Shown here: in pieces, positions 49,201 to 58,949 of the stretch
Layout: each line of letters begins with the position of its first letter
How positions within the stretch are numbered: position 1 is the first letter of the stretch
Source of the DNA: CAWAMR01 sp963783095
GTDB taxonomy: Bacteria > Planctomycetota > Planctomycetia > Gemmatales > Gemmataceae
Length of the DNA stretch: 64,000 nt
Direction: 5' to 3'
NCBI GenBank assembly: GCA_963783095.1
Contig: CAWAMR010000002.1
Coordinates: forward strand, 1,178,001 to 1,242,000
Notes under the pieces: model-generated
What the model saw: only the letters and a program-made list of their open reading frames with translations
The model's database searches: none
Told to the model about the DNA's origin: nothing
Made by a program: the position numbers and the translations under genes

Positions 49201-52200
49201 TCGAGTCAAGTCGCCCTTGGTGACGGCGGTCGCCACTTCCGCGATCGCACGCACCTGACGTGGTCAGGTTATCGGCAAGCTGGTTGACGTTTTCCGTAAG
49301 GTCTTTCCAGGTTCCAGCAGCACCAGGCACCTTGGCCTGACCGCCCAATTGGCCTTCGACGCCCACTTCGCGGGCCACGGTAGTCACCTGATCGGCAAAG
49401 GTTGCGAGGGTGTCGATCATGCTGTTGATGGTGTCGGCGAGTTCGGCGATTTCGCCCTTGGCTTCCACCGTCAAGTTGCGTTTCAAGTCGCCGTTGGCCA
49501 CCGAGGTCACGACCTTGGCGATACCGCGCACCTGACCGGTAAGGTTCGCGGCCATCATGTTCACCTAGTCGGTCAAGTCTTTCCAGGTTCCGGATACGCC
49601 TTCGACCTTGGCCTGACCACCGAGTTTTCCTTCCGTACCCACTTCGCGGGCCACGCGCGTCACTTCCGAGGCGAACGACCGCAACTGATCGACCATCGTA
49701 TTGATGGTGTTTTTCAGTTCGAGAATTTCACCCTTCACGTCCACGGTGATCTTCTTGGAAAGGTCGCCGTTGGCGACGGCCTTGGTCACTTCAGCGATGT
49801 TGCGCACCTGACCGGTCAGGTTACCGGCCATCGAGTTCACCGAGTCGGTAAGATCCTTCCACGTACCGGCCACACCTTTCACATCGGCCTGACCGCCGAG
49901 CTTTCCTTCGGTACCCACTTCGCGTGCCACGCGCGTCACTTCGGCAGCGAACGATCGCAACTGGTCTACCATCGTGTTAATGGTGTTCTTCAATTCCAGA
50001 ATTTCACCGCGCACGTCAACGGTGATCTTCTTGGAGAGGTCGCCGTTAGCGACGGCAGTGGTCACTTCGGCGATGTTGCGCACCTGACCGGTCAAGTTGC
50101 CGGCCATCGAGTTCACGGAGTCGGTCAAGTCTTTCCACGTACCGGCAACACCTTGCACATCGGCCTGACCACCGAGCTTGCCTTCCGTACCCACTTCGCG
50201 GGCCACGCGCGTCACTTCCGAGGCGAACGACGACAACTGGTCCACCATCGTATTGATGGTGTCCTTGAGTTCGAGAATTTCACCCTTCACGTCCACCGTG
50301 ATCTTCTTCGAAAGGTCGCCGTTGGCCACAGCGGTGGTCACAGCTGCGATATTACGAACCTGGGCCGTCAGGTTACCGGCCATCGAGTTCACCGAGTCGG
50401 TGAGATCCTTCCACGTACCGGCGACACCTGTCACATCGGCCTGACCGCCCAGTTTACCTTCGGTTCCCACTTCACGGGCCACGCGAGTCACTTCGGCGGC
50501 AAACGACCGCAATTGATCCACCATCGTATTGATGGTGTTCTTCAGTTCGAGAATTTCACCGCTGCACGTCGACGGTGATCTTCTTGGAAAGGTCGCCGTT
50601 GGCGACGGCCTTGGTCACGTCGGCGATGTTACGCACCTGACCGGTCAAGTTACCCGCCATCGAATTCACGGAGTCGGTGAGGTCCTTCCACGTACCGGAC
50701 ACACCTTCGACGTCGTGCCTGACCACCCAGTTTGCCTTCCGTACCGACTTCGCGTGCCACGCGGGTTACTTCCGAAGCGAACGAACCGAGTTGGTCCACC
50801 ATCGTGTTGATGGTGTTCTTGAGTTCGAGAATTTCACCCTTCACGTCCACCGTGATCTTGCTTGCGACAAGTCACCGGTGGCGACGGCTGTCGTCACGTC
50901 CGCGATGTTGCGCACCTGGCTGGTGAGGTTGGACGCCATGAAGTTCACGCTGTCGGTGAGATCCTTCCACGTACCGGCGACGCCTTGCACATCGGCCTGT
51001 CCACCGAGTTTGCCTTCGGTACCCACTTCGCGTGCCACACGGGTCACTTCCGCGGCGAACGACGACAACTGGTCCACCATCGTGTTGATGGTGTCCTTCA
51101 GTTCCAGAATTTCACCTTGCACGTCGACGGTGATCTTCTTGGAAAGATCGCCATTCGCAACAGCGGTGGTCACTTCCGCGATGTTGCGCACCTGACCGGT
51201 CAAGTTACCGGCCATCGAGTTCACCGAATCGGTCAAATCTTTCCACGTACCGGCGACACCTTTCACATCAGCCTGTCCACCGAGCTTTCCTTCCGTGCCC
51301 ACTTCGCGGGCGACGCGGGTCACTTCCGACGCGAACGACGACAACTGGTCCACCATCGTATTGATGGTGTTCTTGAGTTCGAGGATTTCGCCCTTCACGT
51401 CCACCGTGATCTGCCTTGAGAGGTCGCCATTGGCCACAGCGGTGGTCACGTCGGCAATGTTGCGTACCTGGGCCGTCAGGTTCGACGCCATGAAATTGAC
51501 GTTGTCGGTCAAATCTTTCCACACACCAGCAACGCCAGGCACTTCGCCTGCCCGCCGAGCTTACCTTCCGTACCTACTTCGCGTGCCACGCGCGTTACTT
51601 CTGATGCGAACGAGCCAAGCTGGTCCACCATCGTATTGATGGTATTCTTGAGTTCGAGGATTTCGCCCTTCACGTCCACCGTGATCTTGCGCGACAAATC
51701 GCCGTTCGCCACGGCAGTCGTCACCGCTGCGATATTACGCACTTGGGCCGTCAGGTTACCGGCCATCGAGTTCACGGAATCGGTCAAGTCTTTCCAGGTT
51801 CCGGACACGCCTTCAACTTTCGCCTGACCACCAAGTTTCCCTTCGGTACCCACTTCGCGTGCCACGCGAGTCACTTCGGATGCGAACGACCGCAACTGAT
51901 CGACCATCGTGTTAATGGTGTTCTTCAGTTCGAGGATTTCACCTTTCACGTCCACGGTAACCTTCTTGGAAAGGTCGCCGTTGGCCACAGCAGTAGCAAC
52001 TTCGGCGATGTTGCGGACCTGGCCGGTCAAATTACCGGCCATCATGTTCACCGAGTCGGTCAAATCCTTCCAGGTGCCTGCAACCCCTTTCACATCGGCC
52101 TGTCCACCCAGTTTTCCTTCGGTACCCACTTCGCGGGCTACACGGGTCACTTCCGAGGCAAAGGAGCCTAGCTGTTCCACCATTTTGTTGATGGTTTTGG

Positions 52201-52624
52201 CCGTGCGCAAGAATTCGCCCTGAAGCGGGCGATCGTCGATTTCCAGCGCCATCATCTGCGACAGGTCGCCCTGTGCGACGGCACCAATCACGCGCGCGGT
52301 TTCGCTGGTCGGATGCACGAGGTCATTGATCAGTTCATTAACGGAAACAACCGATTCTTGCCAGAAACCGCTGACATCGCCAAGGGTGGCACGCTGACTG
52401 AGTTTCCCTTCCTTGCCGACCACCCGGCTCAGGCGGGCCAGCTCATTGGCCATGCGTTCGTTCAACTCCACGACTTCGTTGAAGGTGTCGGCGACTTTCC
52501 CGGCCACGCCGGTCCATTCCTCGGGCAGGCGAACATTCGTTCTTCCCTTTTTGAGAGCTGTCAGAGCCATCAGCAACGCGGTCATCTCGTTGCCGGTAAA
52601 GGTCGGTTCATGAAGAGTTTGCAT
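46274..52624 (-). CDS. giant multi-HAMP hybrid histidine kinase (frameshifts, one in-frame stop)
   Basis: One gene of about 2115 residues interrupted by about eight slips (near 51545, 50865, 50710, 50565, 49265/49210 compensating, 48130, 47170) and an in-frame TAG at 49566-49568 where repeats have TCG (Ser). Order: N-terminal helical unit; about eleven HAMP-type units of 92 residues (VAREVGTEGKLGGQAxVxG, TWKDLTDSVNxMAxNLT, NGDLSKKITVDVKGEI); GAF (about 49050-48610); coiled coil; HisKA with ANMSHELRTPLNSL near 48370; HATPase with NLLSNAFKFT and GGTGLGLAI; then three receivers. The middle one (LLVIDPNQERCN ... VVLSPEISD) lacks the phospho-Asp. The last has VLMDIMMPEMDG. No membrane helix. Similar soluble multi-HAMP kinases sense osmotic or envelope stress in fungi (group III) and bacteria. 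Confidence 0.9.
49575..52150. repeat. 276-bp tandem repeats within the multi-HAMP kinase
   Basis: About ten units of 276 bp (92 codons) very similar in DNA sequence, for example CACTTCGCGGGCCACGCG and CACCGTGATCTTCTTGG recurring at that spacing. DNA-level similarity, not only protein-level, indicates recent expansion or gene conversion. Confidence 0.88.
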
Positions 52625-52920
52625 CGTTTTGCCCGCTCTGGTAGGAGTCCATCAAAAACCTGCTAGAATTGCAGGCATCAGTTGACTGAAATGGGCATGC
52701 CGTTTACTGTTACTGTGATTTTGCCGCCGCGACGCTTCACCGCTCTACCGAAGAAAACGAAGTGGGATACGTACCCCAACTCTGGGCGGATAAAAGAATA
52801 GGCGCGTATTCGATCCAAGGCAGTTTACGATCCGAGTAATCGATGGGGATGTGCGGATTATCCCGGTTTTTTGAGTTTAGCACATCGATTGCCGAGAGAC
52901 CATACTTTTCAGGGTGAATT
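52625..52920. other. divergent intergenic region
   Basis: About 300 bp between the giant kinase and a small gene on the plus strand. It must hold both promoters. I see no clear -10/-35 pair, hairpin or repeat. Confidence 0.4.
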
Positions 52921-53118
52921 ATGGAACCCGATCAAGCGCAAGAGATTTCGGAGCGCGACCAGTTATGGGCCAGCTTGCGAAGCCTGCGCAGCGAGATCGC
53001 GCGTTTGGCCGGCGGAGAATTCGATTCTTCACCAGTACAACAGAATATCGTGACACTGCTGGCGCGAATCGTCGTCGCAGAAATGGATTTTCGGGCGCGG
53101 ATGACCGACACGGAGTAA
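52921..53118 (+). CDS. small acidic hypothetical protein
   Basis: 65 residues: MEPDQAQEISERDQLWASLR, then SLRSEIARLAGGEF and VTLLARIVVAEMDFRARMTD. Entirely helical in appearance. The ATG is preceded by AGGGTGAA. Codon pattern is like its neighbours. No family known to me. Short length makes it uncertain. Confidence 0.45.
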   Translation: MEPDQAQEISERDQLWASLRSLRSEIARLAGGEFDSSPVQQNIVTLLARIVVAEMDFRARMTDTE

Positions 53119-53181
53119 GCCATGCATGGGGTGATCGAGCCGAATTCGAGTAACGGCACACGACAAAAAAGTGTTTGAAGT

Positions 53182-53735
53182 TTAAGGGGTCGATCCGGTG
53201 ATGCGATACCACAGGTCTCGAACCGCCGGTAAACCTCCCACTGACACTGCGTGGTCGATCCAGTCAATGAGAATTAACGACCCATTCCGCCAGTGTCGCA
53301 ATAGCTCTCCGCACAATAAAAGAGCCTGTTTCTCACCGCTGCTCAGTTCGTCCAATCCATGATGAATGTCGGAACCGGCGATTTTGACGACCAATTCGCC
53401 ATTTTCAAAGGCCAAAGATTTGCTATCCCCCGTAAATTGGCGCAAAGCTTCTGCGTAACTGGCGAAGTGATTTGCGTCGGCAAGACGACCTTCTTCTTTG
53501 GCGTTAAGGTCTTCCCACCGAAGGCTATATAGCAATGCCTCCAACGACTGTTTCCATTCCTTCGGGGGTTGCCAGCGATAAACGAATTGTGGGTCTTCGA
53601 CGAGCCTTCCTGCAGATTTGTAAGTTTCACGGGAACAATGAGTGTGCGTTCCTCCGACGGGATGAAGACCACTGAAGGACTTGTGTTGTGCTGAATATGG
53701 TTCTCAATTGCTGCTACAAACTTTGGGACTGACCA
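53182..53735 (-). pseudogene. 5'-truncated AAA/ABC-type ATPase fragment
   Basis: The C-terminal end of an AAA ATPase: HGLDELSSGEKQALLLCGEL then NGSLILIDWIDHAV, the ABC-like signature (LSSGEKQ) and Walker B (ILIDW, with Trp-Ile in place of a Glu after Asp) of SMC/AAA-21-type proteins. Upstream, in another frame, WWSVPKFVAAIENHIQ and FIPSEERTLIVPV extend it to about 53735, where the palindromic element begins. The P-loop portion is missing. Probably a gene cut by the element or by an associated rearrangement. Confidence 0.65.
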
Positions 53736-54018
53736 CCAATTCATGGATGACGCGGAGCGTTTTCGGTCTGGGCACTCTGAAAGAGTACGCAACAAAGCCC
53801 AGGGTTGCCGTACTCGGCACACCCTGGGAAATCTTCAACCCGCAAGAGGATCTCCGCACACTTTGGGGCCTGGGCGTCGAAGCTCGAAATCAGCGGATTG
53901 GGTCCAAGGTTCCCAGGGTGCGCGGAGTACCGCGACCCTGGGCTTTGTTGGCGCACTCCTTCAGAGTGCCCAGACCCGAACGCTTCGCGTTGGTCTGTCC
54001 CGTTCTTGCAACTACTGT
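53735..54018. mobile_element. palindromic element, AACAAAGCCCAGGGT family, copy 1
   Basis: Long arms (about 53751-53831 and 53908-53989) built on GGTCTGGGCACTCTGAAAGA and ACAAAGCCCAGGGT, with a loop CTTCAACCCGCAAGAGGATC. The right end TTGCAACTACTGT (to 54018) matches the terminal repeat of copy 2. The left boundary is uncertain because it merges into the ATPase fragment. Its loop has the same orientation as in copy 2, but its outer flanks are inverted relative to copy 2. Confidence 0.75.
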
Positions 54019-54081
54019 CAATCCTATCACAGAACCGCATTCCAGTCATTTTCACGATTTTGAAGGAATACGGATTTTTTG

Positions 54082-54113
54082 GGACCAAACCACTGACGAA
54101 CCGGCAGTATTAT
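54082..54113 (+). promoter_or_regulatory. putative promoter of sigma factor gene 1
   Basis: GGACCAAA (54082-54089), 17 bases, then GTATTAT (54107-54113), 27 bases before the ATG. The identical boxes at identical spacing stand before the paralogous gene at 56145-56176, while the spacer between them differs. This suggests a shared, perhaps self-recognised, promoter. Confidence 0.6.
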
Positions 54114-54139
54114 GGTGTTTGGCCCCAGGGAGATTGTTC

Positions 54140-55747
54140 ATGCGAACATCGGTCGGTGGCGTAGTAGGTCGATTGCAGACCATCCTATCCGCCCAGGATG
54201 CCGAGCGGCAATCGGACCGCGACCTCTTATTGCGCTTCGTTCAAACTTCGGATCAGGTTGCCTTCGAAGTTATTGTTCGGCGGCATGGACCGATGGTTCT
54301 GGGGGTTTGTCGTCGCTTGTTGAGGAATTCCGCCGACGCGGAAGATGCCTTTCAAGCCACGTTCATGGTCCTTGTGCGTCGGGCGGCGTCGCTGTCCCGG
54401 CCCGAAAAGCTGGCTGGTTGGCTCAATCGAACGGCCTTTATGACCGCTCGAAAGTTTCGGACCATTCGATTCCGAAGACAGTCCGGGCAAATCCGCCTCG
54501 AAGACCCGGCGACTCAAGCCCCTGTCGCCGACATTGTTTGGCGCGAACTGACTTCGATATTCGATGAAGAACTGGATCGGCTCCCCGACCGGCTTCGCTT
54601 GCCTGTCGTCCTTTGCTTCCTCGAAGGCCACACCAAACGAGCGACCGCGGCCATTCTAGGCTGGCCCGAAGGAACTATCTCCTCTCGTCTACAGGCGCTC
54701 GGATGCTGTTGCGATCCCGGCTCACCAAACGAGGCATCGCCCTCTCCGCGGGAGCGTTTAACCTGGCGTTGTTCCATGCCACCGGATCGGCTTCAGTGCC
54801 GCCCACGCTGGTATCTTCCACCATTCAATCCGCAAGTCAAATCGCCGCCGGCACGCTGTTGTCCAGCCCGGTGGCGGTGTTAACAGAAGGGGTTTTGCAT
54901 TCTATGTACGTTGCCAAAATCAAACTTATCGCCGCGATGGTTTTGTCCATCGGCATCCTCGGTGCCGGCACGGGCTGGATTCTCCAGTCTGCGGGTTCGG
55001 GAACGGTTGCATCCGCCGAAGACGCTCCGGTCAAGGGGACCAAGAAGAAAACTTCGCCCAAACCTCAACCCAAAGAGAATGACCCGGCCAAGCAACCAAT
55101 TGCGGAAGCCAGAGAACGAGAAGCCGTCCTCTGGACGGCAGAAGCCATATATCGGGAAGCCAAGCTGGAGGACGAGCGGCTGAAAACTCAGCAATTGCTA
55201 AAAAAGAGCAAGCCAACCGACCCGACGAAAGGAGCCAATCCCTTTCTCGCTCCTCTAAACGCCGATAGAGATCGTGCCGATCCGCGGCTAAGGCAAGCCA
55301 TGGCAGATGTTGACGTAGCCAAAGGCTACGTGCTCCAGGCCCGAGCTATGGAACAGGAAGCAATGGCTCGTCTCGCGGCCGTGCAGGCGCTTGTGCAGAA
55401 ATTGCGAGAAGACTCGACCGCGCCCAAAAAACCAACGACACCGGCGATGGGGCCGACCCCAGGGATGAAAGGTGCACCCGCAGATCCGCTTGCTCCATCG
55501 GCTCAGGGAACCAGCGCAGCGCGCAACCCTCCGATTGCGTGAGGCGGATCTGAAGATCGCGGCAGCCAAACTTAGACTGAATGCAGCAAAACTGGCAGAT
55601 GTCAAACAGTCAGCCCGCAACAATGTCGCTGGGCAGCTTGAGGTCGTCAGAGCCGAATGCGACTTGGACGTTGCAAAAGCGGAGTACGAAAAGGCACAAA
55701 TCCTGGTCGAAGCGGCAGCAGCGGAACTGAAACAAACAGGGAAATAG
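54140..55747 (+). CDS. ECF sigma factor with membrane-anchored coiled-coil tail, copy 1 (two frameshifts)
   Basis: About 535 residues over slips near 54695 and 55520. Sigma region 2 (ADAEDAFQATFMVLVRRAAS, with GWLNRTAF), region 4 (LDRLPDRLRLPVVLCFLEGH, ILGWPEGTISSRL), then a linker and one membrane helix (YVAKIKLIAAMVLSIGILGA, TGWIL). After that comes a Lys/Pro linker and a long coiled coil (ADLKIAAAKLRLNAAKLADV, AEYEKAQILVEAAAAELKQ) resembling the hairpin of efflux adaptors. The tail places the sensor outside the cytoplasm and tethers sigma to the membrane, making a one-protein signalling device as known for Gemmata-type ECF sigmas. ATG at 54140, AGGGAGA eight bases upstream. Confidence 0.88.
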
Positions 55748-56144
55748 AAGCAACCAACAAAGTCGCCAAAGATCGGCGAGGCATTGAAAAAGATTGCCGA
55801 AGCGGAGAAACGGTCGATCGGCGGCCCGTAGTGTTTATTGGAGATTTCTACGTGCATGCGGCAATTCCGAGGCATCGTTTGCCGCTCCGCGGCTTTGCAT
55901 TTCACCCGCAGAACGTATTGAACACTTTTTCCACATGGAAAGGCAGAGATTCGACGGCCCCGATGGAGTAAAGTTTTACGCCGCGGAGCGGCAAGACCAA
56001 GACGTTCGCCGCGGAGCGGCAAACGATGATGGTACTCGTTGCGAATCTGTGTCTTTTCACGCTTTTCGCAGTATAATCCACAATCGGTCAAATGGGAAGT
56101 ATCCGTCATCGGGTGCATTGAAAAGCGCATTTCCCGGATTTTTC
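55748..56144. repeat. spacer between sigma genes with palindromic repeat, family A copy 2
   Basis: No gene. The segment 55875-56060 is related to 13622-13850: TTTGCCGCTCCGCGGC on the left, then GCCGCGGAGCGGCAAGACCA and GCCGCGGAGCGGCAAACGAT on the right, and the right end GTACTCGTTGCGAATCTGTG to CGCAGTATA. The loop is different from the first copy. Confidence 0.75.
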
Positions 56145-56176
56145 GGACCAAACCTCCGCCACACAGGCAGTATTAT
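56145..56176 (+). promoter_or_regulatory. putative promoter of sigma factor gene 2
   Basis: GGACCAAA (56145-56152), 17 bases, GTATTAT (56170-56176), 26 bases before the ATG. Same boxes and spacing as for copy 1. Confidence 0.6.
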
Positions 56177-56202
56177 AATGTGTGGACCTTCGGAGACTCT
56201 TA

Positions 56203-58046
56203 ATGCGAACATCCGTCCGCGGTGTTGTGAGCCGATTGCAGTCCATCTTGTCTGCTCGGGATGCCGACGGCTTGTCGGACAGCGACCTTCTCTTGCGCTT
56301 CGTCCAAACTTCCGACCCCATTGCCTTTGAAGTTATCGTGCGACGGCACGGGCCAATGGTTTTGGGAGTCTGCCGCCGATTATTGAGAGATTGCGCCGAT
56401 GCCGATGATGCCTTTCAGGCAACTTTTATGGTGCTCGTTCGCCGGGCAGCTTCGCTTTCTCGGCCCGAACGTCTGGCAGGCTGGCTGAATCGAACCGCTT
56501 ATATTACCGCGCGAAAGATGCGGACCAGTCGCAATCGTCGCCAGTCACTACAAGTGCCCCTTGAGGAGCTGAGCATCCAAGACCCGGTCGCCGACATCAT
56601 TTGGCGCAAACTGACTCCGATATTCGACGAGGAACTTCATAAGCTCCCCGATCGACTTCGACTACCGATTGTGCTTTGTTTTCTCGAAGGCCGCAGCAAA
56701 CGTGCTTCCGCTGCCATTCTGGGTTGGCCCGAAGGAACGATTTCATCCAGGCTGCAACGGGCGCGGGAGCTTTTGCAATCTCGCCTCAGCAAACGAGGCA
56801 TCGCACTCTCCTCGGGAGTGTTCAACCTGGCCTTGTTCAAGGCCGCCGCATCCGCTTCGCTACCGCCCGCGCTGGTTTCTTCCACCATTCAATCCGCAAG
56901 TCAAATTGCCGCCGCACACTATTGTCCAGCCCGGTGGCGGTGTTAACAGAAGGGGTATTGCATTCCATGTACGTTGCCAAAATCAAACTCGTTGCTGTTA
57001 TGGTCCTGACCGTCGGCCTGCTCGGTACCGGCACCGGGTGGATTCTCCATTCCACCGGCGCGGGAGCGGTTGCGAATGCAGATGACTCACCGAACAAGGG
57101 GGCCGAGAAGAAGACTACGCCTAAACCGCCGGCGAACGAAACGGCCAAGAACCCAACTCCCAAAGGAGAAGATTTGGAGCCGGCAGCCATTCGAGCGCAA
57201 TGGTATACGCTCAGGCTCGCAGAAAAACAAGCAAAAATTCGAGAGGCTGAACTGGAAACGCAACTCAGGGCTGCCAACCAGAAAGTCGCACAGTTGGTCC
57301 AAAAAGCCGAAGAACTCACCAAACGCGCCAGAGGCCAAGGCGCGATCGTGCAAAATTCGAGCGGCAGAATGCAGTCAAACAGACAAAAACTGCCGAAGCG
57401 CAGTTGAAACTCTTGCAAGCTCAACTCGAGGCTCGGCGCAAAGAAGCCGATCAACTTCGCCTCCACGCCGAGGACCTTACAGCAGTTGCCGCTGCCGAGA
57501 AAATGCGTGCCGATGCCGCGCTGCAAAAAGCGTTGATAAATGGGGAACCACCTGATGTGCACATTCGTTCGGCAGAGCAAAAACGACAACAGGCGATGGC
57601 CCAACTGGAAGCCGCAGAAGCCAACCTGCAACAAGCCAAAGCTGCGAAGGAAGCAGCGCTGCAGCAGTTCAAGATTGTGGAGGAAAACTTCAAAAAGGTG
57701 GTCGCGGAAGCATCATCCGGAGTCAAACAAGCTTTACCGCCTGTTGCGGTGAAGGCTCCTCAGAAGGAAACCAAACCGGCAGACCCTAACTTGCCCGCCG
57801 CCCACACCGCCGATGCACGCGCCACACTTCGATTGCGCAGAGGCGGATCTGAAGATTGCCTTTGCCAAGCGGAAATTGAAGGCTGCTCAGTTGGCGCATG
57901 TCCAGCAGTTAGTCCGCAATAATGCCGTGAGCGCTGATGTGGTCCTCAACGCCGAAACGGAGGTTGAGATAGCCGAAGCGGAGCTTGACAAAGCAAAAAT
58001 CCTGGTGCAGCTCGCCGCGGAAGATGTGAAGCCATCCGGGAAATAG
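56203..58046 (+). CDS. ECF sigma factor with membrane-anchored coiled-coil tail, copy 2 (three frameshifts)
   Basis: About 614 residues over slips near 56925, 57375 and 57830. The sigma part (MRTSVRGVVSRLQSILSARD, then ADADDAFQATFMVLVRRAAS and LGWPEGTISSRLQRARELLQ) is about three-quarters identical to copy 1 by eye. Membrane helix YVAKIKLVAVMVLTVGLLGT. The tail is longer than in copy 1, with an additional Ala/Gln/Glu-rich coiled coil (EKQAKIREAELETQLRAANQ, AQLEAAEANLQQAKAAKEAA) before the common C-terminal hairpin (AKRKLKAAQLAHVQQLVRNN). ATG at 56203 follows CGGAGA. The two copies clearly arose by tandem duplication, with the sensory tail diverging faster. Confidence 0.88.
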
Positions 58047-58084
58047 ACCGTCGAATTAGGCTACATCCAGAGAATCTGGTTTAC

Positions 58085-58383
58085 ACAGTAGTTGCAAGAA
58101 CAGGACAGACCAACGCGAAGCGTTCCGGTCTGGGCACTCTGAAAGAAGTCGCCAACAAAGCCCAGGGTCGCGGTACTCCGCGCACCCCTGGGAAATCTTC
58201 AACCCGCAAGAGGATCTCTCTGGGGCCAGGGCATCGAAGCTTGAAGTCAGCGGTTTGGGCCCAAGGTTCCCAGGGTGCGCGGAGTACCGCGACCCTGGGC
58301 TTTGTTGGCGCACTCTTTCAGAGTGCCCAGACCGAAGACGCTTCGCGTCATGCATGTATTGGTTTTCAGTTTGCAACTTCTGT
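58085..58383. mobile_element. palindromic element, AACAAAGCCCAGGGT family, copy 2
   Basis: 299 bp. Terminal inverted repeats ACAGTAGTTGCAA (58085-58097) and TTGCAACTTCTGT (58371-58383) with one mismatch; TAC occurs immediately outside both ends, a possible 3-bp target duplication. Inner arms carry GGTCTGGGCACTCTGAAAGA and CAACAAAGCCCAGGGTCGCG. The loop contains CTTCAACCCGCAAGAGGATC, as in copy 1. Non-coding. Confidence 0.8.
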
Positions 58384-58398
58384 TACACCCTGTCACTC

Positions 58399-58814
58399 TC
58401 CATGATTCGTAAAAGGCGGCCGACCAAGCATCAGACACGGCGGCACGCTACGAGTACACGGCCCCTGAGTTTAAGGAAACGTCGCACCGCGTTGACGGCG
58501 TGTTCAAGCCCAAAGAGGCCGGCTTGCCGGTCTATTTCCTGGAAGTGCAGTTCTACCCTTTGCCCGCTGTCTATGCCGGCCTGCTGGCGAAAGTCTACAC
58601 CCACCTGAGCCGGGAGGAGATTCAAACCATGTTGCAGATACACGACATTCGCGGAAGCCGGGTCTACCAGGAAGCAAAGGACGAGGGCCGGAAGGAAGTT
58701 ATCGCTATCGCACGGTTGGCAGCTGAGAAGAAATCCGACGTGGAGATCGCCGCTAGCCTGGGAATGGACGTTGATCTGGTGCGTCAGGTGTTGGCGCAAA
58801 TTGATCGCGAATAG
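58399..58814 (+). pseudogene. Rpn/DUF2887-family nuclease remnant
   Basis: A frame from about 58430 reads YEYTAPEFKETSHRVDGVF, KPKEAGLPVYFLEVQFYP, then jumps to LLAKVYTHLSREEIQTML and ends SDVEIAASLGMDVDLVRQVL. The first part matches the N-terminal PD-(D/E)xK region of Rpn-type recombination-promoting nucleases (E-Y-x-A-P-E-x-K and LEVQ). The middle about 130 residues of the family and the N-terminus are absent. It begins 15 bp after the palindromic element. Non-functional in all likelihood. Confidence 0.65.
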
Positions 58815-58949
58815 ACAAGAGGGTGGAGCATGGCAGCCAAAATGTAACCGATTTCCCGGTTCGCGCTTGCCTGAACGTCTCCATGCGCTTTAGAATCTGG
58901 TATAGCTATCTTTCGCAGCACCGGCCTCCACCACGAGGGCGATTCTCGT

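Noticed and set aside
49349..50578. Plus-strand ORF of 409 residues rich in His/Gly
   Set aside because: Antisense to the HAMP tandem repeats; its periodicity is that of the repeat.
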